A DNA stretch of 64,000 nucleotides from DASYKS01 sp031404815 (GTDB lineage: Bacteria; Acidobacteriota; Thermoanaerobaculia; Multivoradales; UBA5704), in assembly GCA_031404815.1 (NCBI GenBank), contig JANNIH010000087.1:1-64000 (forward strand). Direction: 5' to 3'. This document shows, one piece after another, positions 50,368-59,766 of this stretch. Positions within the stretch are counted from its first letter, which is position 1. Each line of letters opens with the position of its first letter. A program made the position numbers and the translations under genes. Below the pieces are notes generated by a model. The model worked only from the letters and a program-made list of their open reading frames with translations, had not been told where the DNA came from and did no database searches.

Positions 50368-52746
50368 ATGACCCTTGCCGCCCTCGAATCTCGCGTACTC
50401 TTAGAGCATCGTTTCGGACAACTGTATTGCCATCGAGCGTCTGTGGAGGGCTGCTTGGAGTACGAAGACTTCGTTCTCACGGTGACACCCACCGAAAATG
50501 GGGAGTTCCTCCTCGCCACCACGGGCCCGCTCCAGGGGGACGCGCGTGGAACTTCTCGGGCGCCGCTCTCCGACGAGGAATGGGCGCGGCTGTTCGCCGT
50601 CCTCTCCGAGAAAGATGGCGCTCCCCCGCTCACGGAGCCCGAGGCTCGCACCCTCGGCGAGAGACTTTTTGCCGCGCTCTTTCCCGAGCCGATCCTTCGC
50701 GCCCTCGAACGGATCGAAGCACGACTCGTGGGCGACCCCGAGCGCCGATTGCGGATTCGCCTCCAGCTCGACCTCCAAAATCGCGAGGCGCTCCGCTTCT
50801 CCAGCCTCCCTTGGGAGCTCGCGTTCTCGGCCGTTCGGGGCGGCTTCCTGTTCCTAAGCCCCAAGGTCTCTTTCGTTCGTCACCTGGAGCTGCAGCGCGG
50901 TGTGCGCCCACCGCTCGAAGGGAACCTCCGCGTCCTGATCGCCTCGGCCGAACCGCTCGGCGTCCCACCGATTGGTGTCGAGAGCGAAGTCCGAGCCATT
51001 GAGGCGGCGCTCGGCAGGGTGGCGCAGGTGGAGTTGCTCCCGCCGCTCTACAAAGCCACGGCGCAGAGTCTGCGCGACGCGCTGGTCGGTGGCGCACCGG
51101 TCCATGTGCTCCACTTCATCGGTCACTCCGATTTCGACCCGGAGAGCGGCGAAGGCGCCCTCATCCTCGAAGGCGCCCACGGAAGAAAGATGTACCTCCC
51201 TGGGTACCGGCTGGCAAATCTCCTCCGCGACCACGAGAGCCTTCGCCTCGCCGTCCTCAACGCCTGCTGGAGCGGGCGGGCGACGGACCGGCCGGACCTC
51301 GATCCGTTCGCAGGCGTTGCCCCGGCGCTGGTCCGCGATGGAATTCCGGCGGTGGTGGCGATGCAGTTTCCCATCCGAGGCAGCGCTGCGGAAGCCTTCA
51401 GCCAGAAGCTCTACGAACGCCTGGCAAAGAACGATCCGTTGGACGCAGCGGTCGCCGAAGGGCGGCTGGCAGTCCAAACGAAAGCGGCGGAAACCGGCGG
51501 CTCCCCCGCTTCGTGGGCGATCCCTGCGCTCTATGCCCGGTCGCAGGACGGCCTGCTGTTTGCGCCGGGCGTCGATCCCGGCAGCGCGTCCGAAGAGATC
51601 CGGAGAGCGATCCTCCCCTTTGCTCCTTTGATCCAGCGGCAAACATCTGGTTTCGTCGGACGCCGATGGCTATTCGATCGAATAGAGCGTTTTACACAAG
51701 AGAACGAAAGCGGACATTTTGTCCTCCGCGGTGATCCCGGAATCGGCAAGACCGCGTTTGTCGCACAGAGAGTCAAGCTCTCGAAGAACGTGCATCATTT
51801 CAATCAACGAGGGAGTGGCGTGAATACAGCGAAGCCGGCGCTAAGAAGCCTTTGCGCTCAGCTCGTCGAAAGGTATGCCCTGAAGCACAGCAGTCTCCCC
51901 CTGGAGGCCGGTGAGGACGGCTCCTACTTGATTCGTCTACTCGACGAGTGTTCCGGAAAGCTCAAACCAGGCGAGAAGGTACTCCTGATGATCGACGCCC
52001 TTGATGAGGCCGATGCGTCGGCTCTCCGAACCGGGGCGAATGTGCTCTTCATTCCCCCTGAGCTGCCGATCGGTTTCTTCGCCCTTCTCACAACACGTCG
52101 GGGTGATCTGCCGCTCGATCTTCGCGGAGCCGTCGAGATTCTCGATCTAGAGCCGAAGTCGCCAGAAAACCTCGTCGATGTCCGCGAGCTCATCAAAACC
52201 CATCTCGAAAGTCCCAAGCTTCAGGAGTACCTCGAACACCCAGTACGCACCGCTGCGGCCTTCGTCGAAATCCTCGCCGAGAAGAGCGAAGGAAACTTCA
52301 TGTACCTGCGGCATGTGCTCGCAGAATTGGCTGCCGGTGAATACCAAGACCAGGAACTGGAGACACTTCCAAACGGGCTCCTCGGCTACTACGCCGCACA
52401 CTGGCGGCAGATCCGGCAGCGCGACGAGGAGAGGTGGTTTGGCCTTCAGCTGCCGGTACTCGTTGCGCTCACTGCCTCGCGAACGCCAATATCGATGACC
52501 CGAATCTCCGACATCGTAGGAATCGCCGATCGCCCGCGGATTCGCCAGGTACTCGACGAGTGGCAACCCTTCTTGCACCGAGTCGAAGGAAGTCGTGAGG
52601 CCGGTCGCTCAGAGCCCCGCTATCGGCTCTACCACGAGAGCTTCCGCGAGTTTATCGCCGCCAAAGACGAGGTTGAGGACGAACGCGTGCATCTACGGGC
52701 AATGCACCATAGGATCGCGGAGCGCCTGCTCGCGAATTCGCCATGA
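50368..52746 (+). CDS. CHAT protease - NACHT ATPase (STAND protein)
   Basis: A 792-residue protein. Residues about 130-400 form a CHAT (caspase-like) protease with both catalytic residues: H253 in 'VHVLHFIGHSDFD' and C300 in 'LRLAVLNACWSG'. Residues about 425-740 form a NACHT-type ATPase, with P-loop GDPGIGKT (455-462), Walker B 'VLLMIDALDEAD' (538-549) and the helical part ending 'YRLYHESFREFI', the usual winged-helix boundary. Unlike most relatives it stops there, and the expected C-terminal sensor is encoded by the next, overlapping gene (ATGA). The family's first strand is 'LEYEDFVLTVTP', so GTG 50443 or TTG 50455, with GGAGGG just upstream, may be the true start. CHAT-STAND proteins are known or predicted to cut a partner protein upon infection or stress. 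Cytosolic. Confidence 0.88.
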   Translation: MTLAALESRVLLEHRFGQLYCHRASVEGCLEYEDFVLTVTPTENGEFLLATTGPLQGDARGTSRAPLSDEEWARLFAVLSEKDGAPPLTEPEARTLGERLFAALFPEPILRALERIEARLVGDPERRLRIRLQLDLQNREALRFSSLPWELAFSAVRGGFLFLSPKVSFVRHLELQRGVRPPLEGNLRVLIASAEPLGVPPIGVESEVRAIEAALGRVAQVELLPPLYKATAQSLRDALVGGAPVHVLHFIGHSDFDPESGEGALILEGAHGRKMYLPGYRLANLLRDHESLRLAVLNACWSGRATDRPDLDPFAGVAPALVRDGIPAVVAMQFPIRGSAAEAFSQKLYERLAKNDPLDAAVAEGRLAVQTKAAETGGSPASWAIPALYARSQDGLLFAPGVDPGSASEEIRRAILPFAPLIQRQTSGFVGRRWLFDRIERFTQENESGHFVLRGDPGIGKTAFVAQRVKLSKNVHHFNQRGSGVNTAKPALRSLCAQLVERYALKHSSLPLEAGEDGSYLIRLLDECSGKLKPGEKVLLMIDALDEADASALRTGANVLFIPPELPIGFFALLTTRRGDLPLDLRGAVEILDLEPKSPENLVDVRELIKTHLESPKLQEYLEHPVRTAAAFVEILAEKSEGNFMYLRHVLAELAAGEYQDQELETLPNGLLGYYAAHWRQIRQRDEERWFGLQLPVLVALTASRTPISMTRISDIVGIADRPRIRQVLDEWQPFLHRVEGSREAGRSEPRYRLYHESFREFIAAKDEVEDERVHLRAMHHRIAERLLANSP

Positions 52747-55412
52747 ACGGACCTGGCCGGTTCGCGGAAGCAGAGGAACTAGAAGAACAAAGGGAGGAGC
52801 TCTTCGGCGAGCTCGCCTATCATTTGGCTGAGGCCGGCAGTTTCAGCCACCTCCTCGAACATCTTGAGTCTTCGTCCTATTTGGCCGAGCAAGCCGACTA
52901 TTTCGAAGGCTTCACCGTCACTGCGGAGAATCTCGAGACCTATGTTTTGGCTGCTGCCATTCAGGTCGGAGACTGGCCCAGCTTCTTACGCTTCGGGGCG
53001 GTTGCCCAAAATCTTCGCGGTGTTGCGAATGACCTTGCGGACGAAGAGATGGTGGTCGCCCTCGCACGCGGCGGACGATTCGACCTCGCGTCCGATGCGG
53101 CCGATCGGATCGCCGACACCTGGTTCCGCGCCCAGGCATGGAGCGCCTTGGCGGCTCTCGCCGATGGAGAGCAGAACGAAGACTTGGGGAGCCTGCTCAC
53201 AGGAACCCGCGCGCAGCTCGATACCCCGGGCTCCGCTCCTTACGATCCAGAGCTCGCTCTCTCCACGCTGCGCATCGTCGCCCGCCATCTCGGCAGAATC
53301 GTCGGCTTTGATTGGGCGGGCTGGATCGAACGATATGCGCAAGCCCCGTCTGCAGCCGAAAGCGTCCGTCGAGCCCTCGCCGAAGCCTGGCTCGATCTCG
53401 GCCAACCCAACCGCGATGAACTCTGGCAGGCCCTCGCCAACCTCCGAAATCTCCCGGGCGTGCTCGACTTCGCGCCGCGACGACTGGGAGAGCTCGCCAT
53501 GCCGGCCGCCGTGCCGCGCCTTCTCGGACGGCTCGAAGGCCTGTTCGCAGAAGATGCCGGTCTGGGGTCCCGAGCGACGGCACGCTTCTTTGCGGCACTC
53601 TCGGAGCGCCACCCCAAAGAAGCTTCAAACCTCTGGCTCGCCCGAGCAGACGCCAACCTCGAATGGACGGCTGAGCTCGCCGACGATCTCCAACCTCTCC
53701 TCCCCCACCTGCCGACTGAACGGCTCACCGAGTACGCCGCGAATGCAGCCACCCCCGAGGCTCGCGCGGCTCTCCGCACTGCCGTGCTCACAGCGAAACC
53801 GAAACCCGGACCCGAGGCCACAGAGGCCGCGGTCGCTGCGGTCCACGCGATCACCGACCCCGCCGCGCGGTTGCATCGGGCGCTGCGCTTTCTCAAAGCG
53901 CGACCGCGCACACCGGACGGCGCGGCCAAGAACCAACTGCTCGCGGTGGCGGGCCACCTCGACGAGCTGCAGTTCGAGGCGGCGACGGAGGACTTGATTC
54001 GCTTCGTGGACCTCGCGGCCGAGCTGGCTTCGGAGAAGGATCTCGGCGTCTTCCTCGACGGCATCGCCTGGGCGCCCAGTGCGGACGGCGTTCGTCTACT
54101 CGAGATCGCCCGCAAGGCGAAACAGGATCCCGTGCTCGCCCTGCTCGCCGATCGGGCCGAGCGCTATGCCGCGGCGGTGTCCAAGACCCAAGCCGAAGGG
54201 TTCACCCTGCGCGGCCAACTGCGCGGCGCGGCGACGGTTCGACGCTGCCTTCTCTTACAGTGCCTAAAACCGCTCGCCCCGGCGGTCGAGCTCCTGCTGC
54301 CCGACGAGGAAGACGAGTTGCGCTTCGAGCTGGCGCGGGCGCTCGCTCGCCTGGGCCGAGCGGATCTTGCGCTCGAAGTGGGTGTAGACATTCGCGACCG
54401 ACGGCGGCGCCTGCTCGCCCGCCTGGAAGCCGAGGCCGTGGCGAAGGACCAACCGGAGATTCGCGCCCGCGACCTCTACGCCGCGCTCGCCCGGGTCGAA
54501 CCGCTGACCGACGAGGCACGTGGCTTGGGCCTTCTGTTCGAGCCGCCGTTCGATCCGGTCGAGGTCGCCGACCGCCGACTCGCCGAGATCTCCGAGCGCC
54601 CTGCCGAGGTCCGCGCGCTCCTTCGCCTCGCCGAACATTCGCTCGCGTTTCAACAGCGCTTCAGGCCGCGCATGCGCGACCTCCTCGCGCCCTTGGAGCT
54701 GCTACGCGCCCGGATCGGCTTCGAGAACGACAGCGAGCTCGCCGCGGCGACCCCCGATGTCGCCCTGATCGCCGCGCGACTGAACCCCAAGCGCGCCGAC
54801 CTCGAGCTGGGCGAAGCCGCGCGGCGACTGCTGGGCCTCGAAACCATCTCCTGGGATGAACGACTCGCTGCGTTTTCCCGCCTGGTCGGAATCGCCCGGC
54901 TCCTCGCGACCGAACCGGAGTTCACCAAACCGGTCCAAAGGGCGCTCGCGGCGATGGCCCGGCTGCCGAACGAGATCGAGCCCAAGACCTTGCGAGCCGA
55001 ACTCGGAGTGCGGTGGCCAGAGGTGGCACCTCATTTCACGGCCAAGATTCAGCGAGAGCCGGAAGCCACCTCGGAGGCCGAATGGCTGGACGCGCTCGCG
55101 CAGCGAATCGGCCAGGGCGAGATCGACCCCAACTCGACCGCGCTCAGCCCGATCCTCCACCGCCTCTGGACATGCGATGAAGACGAGAGCCGGCCACGGC
55201 TGGCGAAAGCCGTTCTCGAAGCCTTGAAAACCGGCGGCCGGGCCGGCGGCGAAGCGGCGCTCCGACTCTTCCTCCACGCCCACCTCGCACCGCGCCTCGG
55301 CTCCGATCGGCCGGATAAGGAGGAGGATCTCAGCCAGGCGCTCGCGGCGTTCGAGTCTGCGCTGTCGCTCGCGCCCGCGACGGGCACTCCTCTTCGCGAG
55401 GAGGCGAAGTGA
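52743..55412 (+). CDS. Large α-helical repeat protein, probable detached STAND sensor
   Basis: An 889-residue, almost entirely helical protein, rich in Ala/Leu/Glu/Arg, with irregular helical-hairpin repeats (ELFGELAYHLAEAGSFSHLL; ADEEMVVALARGGRFDLASD; YAANAATPEARAALRTAVLT; FELARALARLGRADLALEVG). The first 40 residues read like the continuation of NACHT proteins (helices following the winged helix), and the ATG overlaps the CHAT-NACHT stop (ATGA). That suggests one ancestral gene split in two, with this part as sensor or scaffold. No catalytic motif is visible. It is not a regular TPR: the Leu/Ala pattern is there but the 34-residue period is not. Confidence 0.7.
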   Translation: MNGPGRFAEAEELEEQREELFGELAYHLAEAGSFSHLLEHLESSSYLAEQADYFEGFTVTAENLETYVLAAAIQVGDWPSFLRFGAVAQNLRGVANDLADEEMVVALARGGRFDLASDAADRIADTWFRAQAWSALAALADGEQNEDLGSLLTGTRAQLDTPGSAPYDPELALSTLRIVARHLGRIVGFDWAGWIERYAQAPSAAESVRRALAEAWLDLGQPNRDELWQALANLRNLPGVLDFAPRRLGELAMPAAVPRLLGRLEGLFAEDAGLGSRATARFFAALSERHPKEASNLWLARADANLEWTAELADDLQPLLPHLPTERLTEYAANAATPEARAALRTAVLTAKPKPGPEATEAAVAAVHAITDPAARLHRALRFLKARPRTPDGAAKNQLLAVAGHLDELQFEAATEDLIRFVDLAAELASEKDLGVFLDGIAWAPSADGVRLLEIARKAKQDPVLALLADRAERYAAAVSKTQAEGFTLRGQLRGAATVRRCLLLQCLKPLAPAVELLLPDEEDELRFELARALARLGRADLALEVGVDIRDRRRRLLARLEAEAVAKDQPEIRARDLYAALARVEPLTDEARGLGLLFEPPFDPVEVADRRLAEISERPAEVRALLRLAEHSLAFQQRFRPRMRDLLAPLELLRARIGFENDSELAAATPDVALIAARLNPKRADLELGEAARRLLGLETISWDERLAAFSRLVGIARLLATEPEFTKPVQRALAAMARLPNEIEPKTLRAELGVRWPEVAPHFTAKIQREPEATSEAEWLDALAQRIGQGEIDPNSTALSPILHRLWTCDEDESRPRLAKAVLEALKTGGRAGGEAALRLFLHAHLAPRLGSDRPDKEEDLSQALAAFESALSLAPATGTPLREEAK

Positions 55413-57121
55413 CCGCCGCCGACCGCGCCGCGCTCGACCTGAGGCGCCGCGAACGAATCGAGAAACATTGGCCGCGCTGGCGGTGGACACCGGAGGGCCT
55501 CTCTCGCTGGGACTCGTTCGATGCCCGCTACTACCTCTCGGTCCTCGGTGTTGCCTTGCTGCTCGCTACGGGGTTCATCGAGGTCGCCCTTCTCTCCGGC
55601 GAGAGTCCGCTGCTCTCGCCCATTCAGGCCCTCGGTTCCCATCCCTGGATCGCGTTGATCCTCGCGGCCGTCTCGGGATGGGTCCTGCATCGAATCCTAG
55701 TCTGGAAGTGCCGAGGTTCAGCCCGGCTCCCGCTTGAACGGCGCATCCTGCGCGCCGTGATCGCCGCGGTTCCCGTCGGCGGCCTTCTTGCTCTTCCGTA
55801 CTGGCGGGCATCTGCAAACGAACGACCGGCGCCCGATTCGGTGGCGCCTTCTCTCGCGCTCGACCGCTTGCCAAAATGGGGCCTCCGCCGTCTGGGTTTG
55901 GATCTTTGGCTCCATCGGCATGCCCAGCGATTGCCCTGGATTCTCGCTTGGATGTTCGCAGGTCAACTGATTCCTTGGTTTACTCTCGTTGCGTGGGCAA
56001 CGCGCCCCGCAGTGCTCCGCAATCACTTTGGACTACAGATCGCACTCCTCCTGCCGATGCATGTGGCAACTGCGGTCTGCCTTCTTCTCTACACGCGGCG
56101 CGAAGTGGCGGCGCGTCAGCTCACCGGATTGCGTGCGCACCTGCTCACCTGGTTGCCGCTCACCTTTCTGCTTCCCCTACCGATGAACTTGGTCGGAGCC
56201 CACATCTGGCGTCGGCGTAGTTTCGAATCGCTGGGCAAGAAGAGTCTCTTCGAAACGATCGCCGCGGGCCCTCGCACGTCGACGCTGCGCATGGCCGGCA
56301 GCACCGAAGGCGGGGGGGAAGTCGGCGCTCACGACCGCTTCTGGCGCCGGTTCACGGAGCTCAAGACGGCTCTGCTCGCAGCCGATGGCGCTCTGCTCGG
56401 CGCGCTGCTCGCCCACAGGAAGATCGAGATCCTCGAGCCCTGGTCGTTCGTACTCTTGTACAGCGCCTTCGCGGCGCTCGCGATCGGCCCGATCCTCGCG
56501 GCCGGCCGTTTCGTTCCCTGGGGATTCTCCCGGTGGCATCGAACTGACGCGCCCGTTCGCCCGCCGATCCCTTTTGCGATCTCGGTAGGTCCTGCAGCTT
56601 TCGGGCTCGGCGGTTTCCTCGGCTGGCGCTTTGTTGCTCTAGGCGCCACCAAGGCTGGCGGCATGCTCGCCGCCATAGCGCCGGCGATCGTGGTACTCGT
56701 AGTCGCAGCCTTTCTGTCCCTCTTTCTGGCGCAATTGACGAAGCGAACCCTCGATCTGGCTTTCGGCCGGGGTATCCTCTGGCTGGTCGGACTACAGTTT
56801 CTTGCCGTCGTCGGCTTGCTTGTTTCGGCGGGTCTGCCGGGCGCAGCGCCTCTACTTGCCGGGACGATCCTCGCGAGCCCTCTCGCGCACCTGGTGCTTG
56901 GGGGTCGCGCGCTGCCTTGGCTGCTCCATCCGCTGGGGTGGAAAGGTGTTTTCGATCGCCTCCTGGCCGGCTCCCTGCGCTGGAACCTAGCCGGTCGCGC
57001 CGCAACCGCGCTCCTACCGTTTGGCGGCCTCTTCTTGCCGTTCTGGCTCCATCACCGCAGTCGGCGCGCGAGGCGCGATGGTAGGACCTGGTGGAAGGTA
57101 GCCGGACGCCTTATGCCATGA
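55409..57121 (+). CDS. Polytopic membrane protein A of the CHAT-NACHT operon
   Basis: A 570-residue membrane protein overlapping the helical gene by ATGA. After a charged N-terminus (RRRERIEKHWPRWRWTPEG) come six hydrophobic helices (e.g. YLSVLGVALLLATGFIEVAL, WIALILAAVSGWVLHRILVW, LLTWLPLTFLLPLPMNLVGA). A polar linker of about 80 residues follows (SFESLGKKSLFETIAAGPRT...), then about six more helices, ending 'LLPFGGLFLPFWLHHRSRRA' and a basic tail. It shares plan and C-terminal motif with the next gene, so the two are paralogues. No transporter, channel or enzyme family is recognised. A membrane effector or a substrate of the CHAT protease is a reasonable guess only. Confidence 0.75.
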   Translation: MTAADRAALDLRRRERIEKHWPRWRWTPEGLSRWDSFDARYYLSVLGVALLLATGFIEVALLSGESPLLSPIQALGSHPWIALILAAVSGWVLHRILVWKCRGSARLPLERRILRAVIAAVPVGGLLALPYWRASANERPAPDSVAPSLALDRLPKWGLRRLGLDLWLHRHAQRLPWILAWMFAGQLIPWFTLVAWATRPAVLRNHFGLQIALLLPMHVATAVCLLLYTRREVAARQLTGLRAHLLTWLPLTFLLPLPMNLVGAHIWRRRSFESLGKKSLFETIAAGPRTSTLRMAGSTEGGGEVGAHDRFWRRFTELKTALLAADGALLGALLAHRKIEILEPWSFVLLYSAFAALAIGPILAAGRFVPWGFSRWHRTDAPVRPPIPFAISVGPAAFGLGGFLGWRFVALGATKAGGMLAAIAPAIVVLVVAAFLSLFLAQLTKRTLDLAFGRGILWLVGLQFLAVVGLLVSAGLPGAAPLLAGTILASPLAHLVLGGRALPWLLHPLGWKGVFDRLLAGSLRWNLAGRAATALLPFGGLFLPFWLHHRSRRARRDGRTWWKVAGRLMP

Positions 57122-58905
57122 AGCCTGGCACCGCGGACATCCGGGCCGAGCGCATTCACGCTCGCTTGCGCTCGGCCCGCTGGTTCGGGATTGGCCGCTA
57201 CCATCTCGAACGGTGGTCGATCGAAGAAGGCGCATGGCCGACCCAGGCGATCGCGGTCCTCGTGATCTCGCTTTTCGAGCCCTGGCTCTGGGGCTGGAGC
57301 TGGGCCGATGTGGGCTTGTCTCAAGGCATCGCCCAAATGTTGGTTTGGCTGGCCGTCGCCATCATTCTGGGCAACGCGTATCTGTTCCATCGACTGCTCA
57401 ACCTACAAACGCCGCGCGACCTGACCGTGGCCCCATGGGTGTCCGTTCTTCGGACGTTGCTCGCGAGCCTGCCGTTGGCCGGGATGGTCGCGCTGCCCAC
57501 CTGGGGTGGGCTCATCAAGAAGCGTCCGCGATGGCCGTTCCGATCCCGGGCGGCCGAGTACCCTCAACTCCTGGTGCCTGTCGGGGGCGAGGCGGAGGCG
57601 CGCCGACCGAACAACTGGCGGGCCTCGCAGCGCGTCCGGTTGACGCAGTTCGCCCTCCTGCCGAGCTTTCTTTCCGGCTTCCTCGCGCTGCTTTCCCTCG
57701 GCTTCGGCCTGGGACGGCTGGGTGTTTTGCGTTCGACCCCTCCAGTCCTCGCAGGCTTCGCGGTTCTCCACCTTGCGAGCTATGCCTGCGCCCGCGTCGG
57801 CCTGCGCCAGGAAAGCGCGGAACGCCAGATGAGCCCCCGAACGGTTGCTGTGCGTCATGCGCTCGCCGCGTGCTGCCTCCTCCCCTTTCCGGGACCACTC
57901 GCGGCCTTCCTGTTGCGATTCCTCGAACGTTCCGAGCGAACCACCGACGGACTAGTCTGGAGAGCGTTCGCCGATCGGAGTGCGGAGCGGCGCTCGGCGG
58001 GCTTCCGCACAATGGCCGAAGATCTCGCGCAGCGCAGAGCGGCGAGGGGACGTTGGCGACCCGCGTTCGGTCTTCCCGATTCGGCGCCGGCCCCAAGGGC
58101 GAGCCTCACCGCTGAGCGATGCCGCACCTTCCTGCGGCTGCAAGCCTTCCTTCTCGCGTTGGAAGCCGGGCTCCTGCCGCCCTTACTCCACGAGTTGAGC
58201 CGCCGATGGCCGGCTATGCGGCCGTTCGCCGGCGGAAGAGAAACAGCCCTAACCCTCGCCATCCTCGGGATCTCAGGTCTGGGCTTCGCGACCTGGCTCG
58301 CCCTGCTGCGGAAGAACGTTCGACTTCAGAACGAAACCGGCCGCGCCGGCCGCTTCAAGGACTCCGGCTTTTCCCTTGGGGTGACGTGCCTCGCGGTGGC
58401 GTTCGGTGTCCAAGCCGGACTCTACTTCTCTGGGCCCGAAGACTCTCGGCGGGTTTGGGCTCTTATTGCCTTGATCTGCGGGCTCGCAGCGATGTTTAAG
58501 TGGCTTCTGTCGATGGGGGACCTGGTCGGGGGCCGCCAAGAGCGAAAGCCTTGGAACGCCGCATTCGCAGGGATCGCCGTCGCTTGGCTGGCCGCGCTGG
58601 TGACCCGGGAAGCTCTGTGGAGTCAGATCGCACTCCGCATACTCGCAACGGTCGCGCTCCTCTCCCCTATTTGGCATCTGCTCCTCGTCCGCGCCTACGG
58701 CAACTGGCTGTTCTGGCCTGTCTCTTGGAGACAGCTATTCGATCCCCGCTTTCCGGCCAGCCTCCGTTGGCGCCTTCGGCTGGTGGCGCTCGTGGCCGCC
58801 CTTCCGTTTGGCGGTTTGCTGGCCCCTCTATGGCCGTTCGTCCGCGCGCGGCTCGTACCGGCCACGACGCACGCTTGGTGGAAGATACGCCGGCCCCCCG
58901 CTTGA
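57118..58905 (+). CDS. Polytopic membrane protein B of the CHAT-NACHT operon
   Basis: A 595-residue membrane protein from ATG 57118, overlapping the previous stop (ATGA). The layout mirrors protein A: an amphipathic/basic start (ARLRSARWFGIGRYHLERWS), six helices (AIAVLVISLFEPWLWGWSWA; LRTLLASLPLAGMVALPTWG...), a ~100-residue polar linker rich in Arg and Glu (RAFADRSAERRSAGFRTMAE...), then six or seven helices, ending 'LVALVAALPFGGLLAPLWPF'. The PFGGL(F/L)xP motif is the clearest common mark of the pair. It is the last gene of the four-gene unit. No family is recognised. Confidence 0.75.
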   Translation: MKPGTADIRAERIHARLRSARWFGIGRYHLERWSIEEGAWPTQAIAVLVISLFEPWLWGWSWADVGLSQGIAQMLVWLAVAIILGNAYLFHRLLNLQTPRDLTVAPWVSVLRTLLASLPLAGMVALPTWGGLIKKRPRWPFRSRAAEYPQLLVPVGGEAEARRPNNWRASQRVRLTQFALLPSFLSGFLALLSLGFGLGRLGVLRSTPPVLAGFAVLHLASYACARVGLRQESAERQMSPRTVAVRHALAACCLLPFPGPLAAFLLRFLERSERTTDGLVWRAFADRSAERRSAGFRTMAEDLAQRRAARGRWRPAFGLPDSAPAPRASLTAERCRTFLRLQAFLLALEAGLLPPLLHELSRRWPAMRPFAGGRETALTLAILGISGLGFATWLALLRKNVRLQNETGRAGRFKDSGFSLGVTCLAVAFGVQAGLYFSGPEDSRRVWALIALICGLAAMFKWLLSMGDLVGGRQERKPWNAAFAGIAVAWLAALVTREALWSQIALRILATVALLSPIWHLLLVRAYGNWLFWPVSWRQLFDPRFPASLRWRLRLVALVAALPFGGLLAPLWPFVRARLVPATTHAWWKIRRPPA

Positions 58906-58955
58906 AACCGAAGGGCCGGCCCCGAACAGGCTCGCGCTACGCCCCTCCCCTCCCC

Positions 58956-59531
58956 TTACTGACGGCAGACACCCCCTTCTTCCTCCTTCACCACCTCGGC
59001 GCGACCGCTCTGGGCATCGACTTCCACCTGCACCTGTTCGAATTTGGAGAGGATATCGACCAGATAGTAGGGCCGGTCGCCGCTGGCGTCGTGGAGGGCG
59101 ATCGAGAGCACCTTCCCGGCGACCAAATCTGTCGCGATACCTCCCACTACGGCCGGTCCAAGAACCTCAGGACGGGGATCGAGGAAGGGAAAGCCGGTCC
59201 GGCAGGCGCGGCAGCGGTACTTCCACCGGCAGGTGCCGGACATGCCGGACACGGGAACGGAGTAGATGGACGACTGAAATCCGGCATTGTCAATAACCGT
59301 AACGACGTTCGATGCGAAGTTGTCCCAAGCGAGCTGGCACGTGTTGTAGGCGTAATTGCTGGCCAGGGTGACCGTCTGCGTGTTGACGTCATCGCACTGG
59401 AAGGTGTAGGTCGTCTGCCCAAAGGCGTATCTCCAGACATGCTCGTCATCGCCGTTGCACCATTGGTCCGCATGCGCGGCACCCGGTGCGAGCAGCAGAG
59501 CCAGGGCGAACATCTTCGACAGGTTTTTCAT
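58956..59531 (-). CDS. Small secreted Cys-rich protein, possible PepSY-like end
   Basis: A 191-residue exported protein with signal LSKMFALALLLAPGAAHA and a GGAGG site. The mature part has paired cysteines (DQWCNGDD, FQCDD, TCQLAW, GTCRWKYRCRACRTGF). The last ~50 residues (YYLVDILSKFEQVQVEVDAQ, SGRAEVV) resemble a PepSY-type ββ unit, which often inhibits or guides a protease; this is a weak similarity. It is convergent with membrane gene B and probably unrelated to that operon. Confidence 0.65.
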   Translation of the reverse strand: MKNLSKMFALALLLAPGAAHADQWCNGDDEHVWRYAFGQTTYTFQCDDVNTQTVTLASNYAYNTCQLAWDNFASNVVTVIDNAGFQSSIYSVPVSGMSGTCRWKYRCRACRTGFPFLDPRPEVLGPAVVGGIATDLVAGKVLSIALHDASGDRPYYLVDILSKFEQVQVEVDAQSGRAEVVKEEEGGVCRQ

Positions 59532-59766
59532 CGCGACCTCCAGACAATCGAAACGAAGTGGTTCTCGCCGAACGTTCGAGCACCGCACACGGGCACCTAC
59601 GAATCTCGGCCTTGTCGATCTCTGCGGGAATTGGCCGGAAACCCCCTCAAGAATCTTTCTCGACGCTCGTTTCGAACCCCGAGATGAGATCCTTGAGGGA
59701 GTCTGCGTGTCGATTTCGCAGAACTGTTCGAGGCAGGTGTCACCGCATCGAGCGGACGGAGGAGCT

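Noticed and set aside
58500..59687. 395-codon plus-strand frame after membrane gene B
   Set aside because: It runs in a shadow frame of gene B and antisense to the secreted Cys-rich gene, with no domain and no ribosome site.
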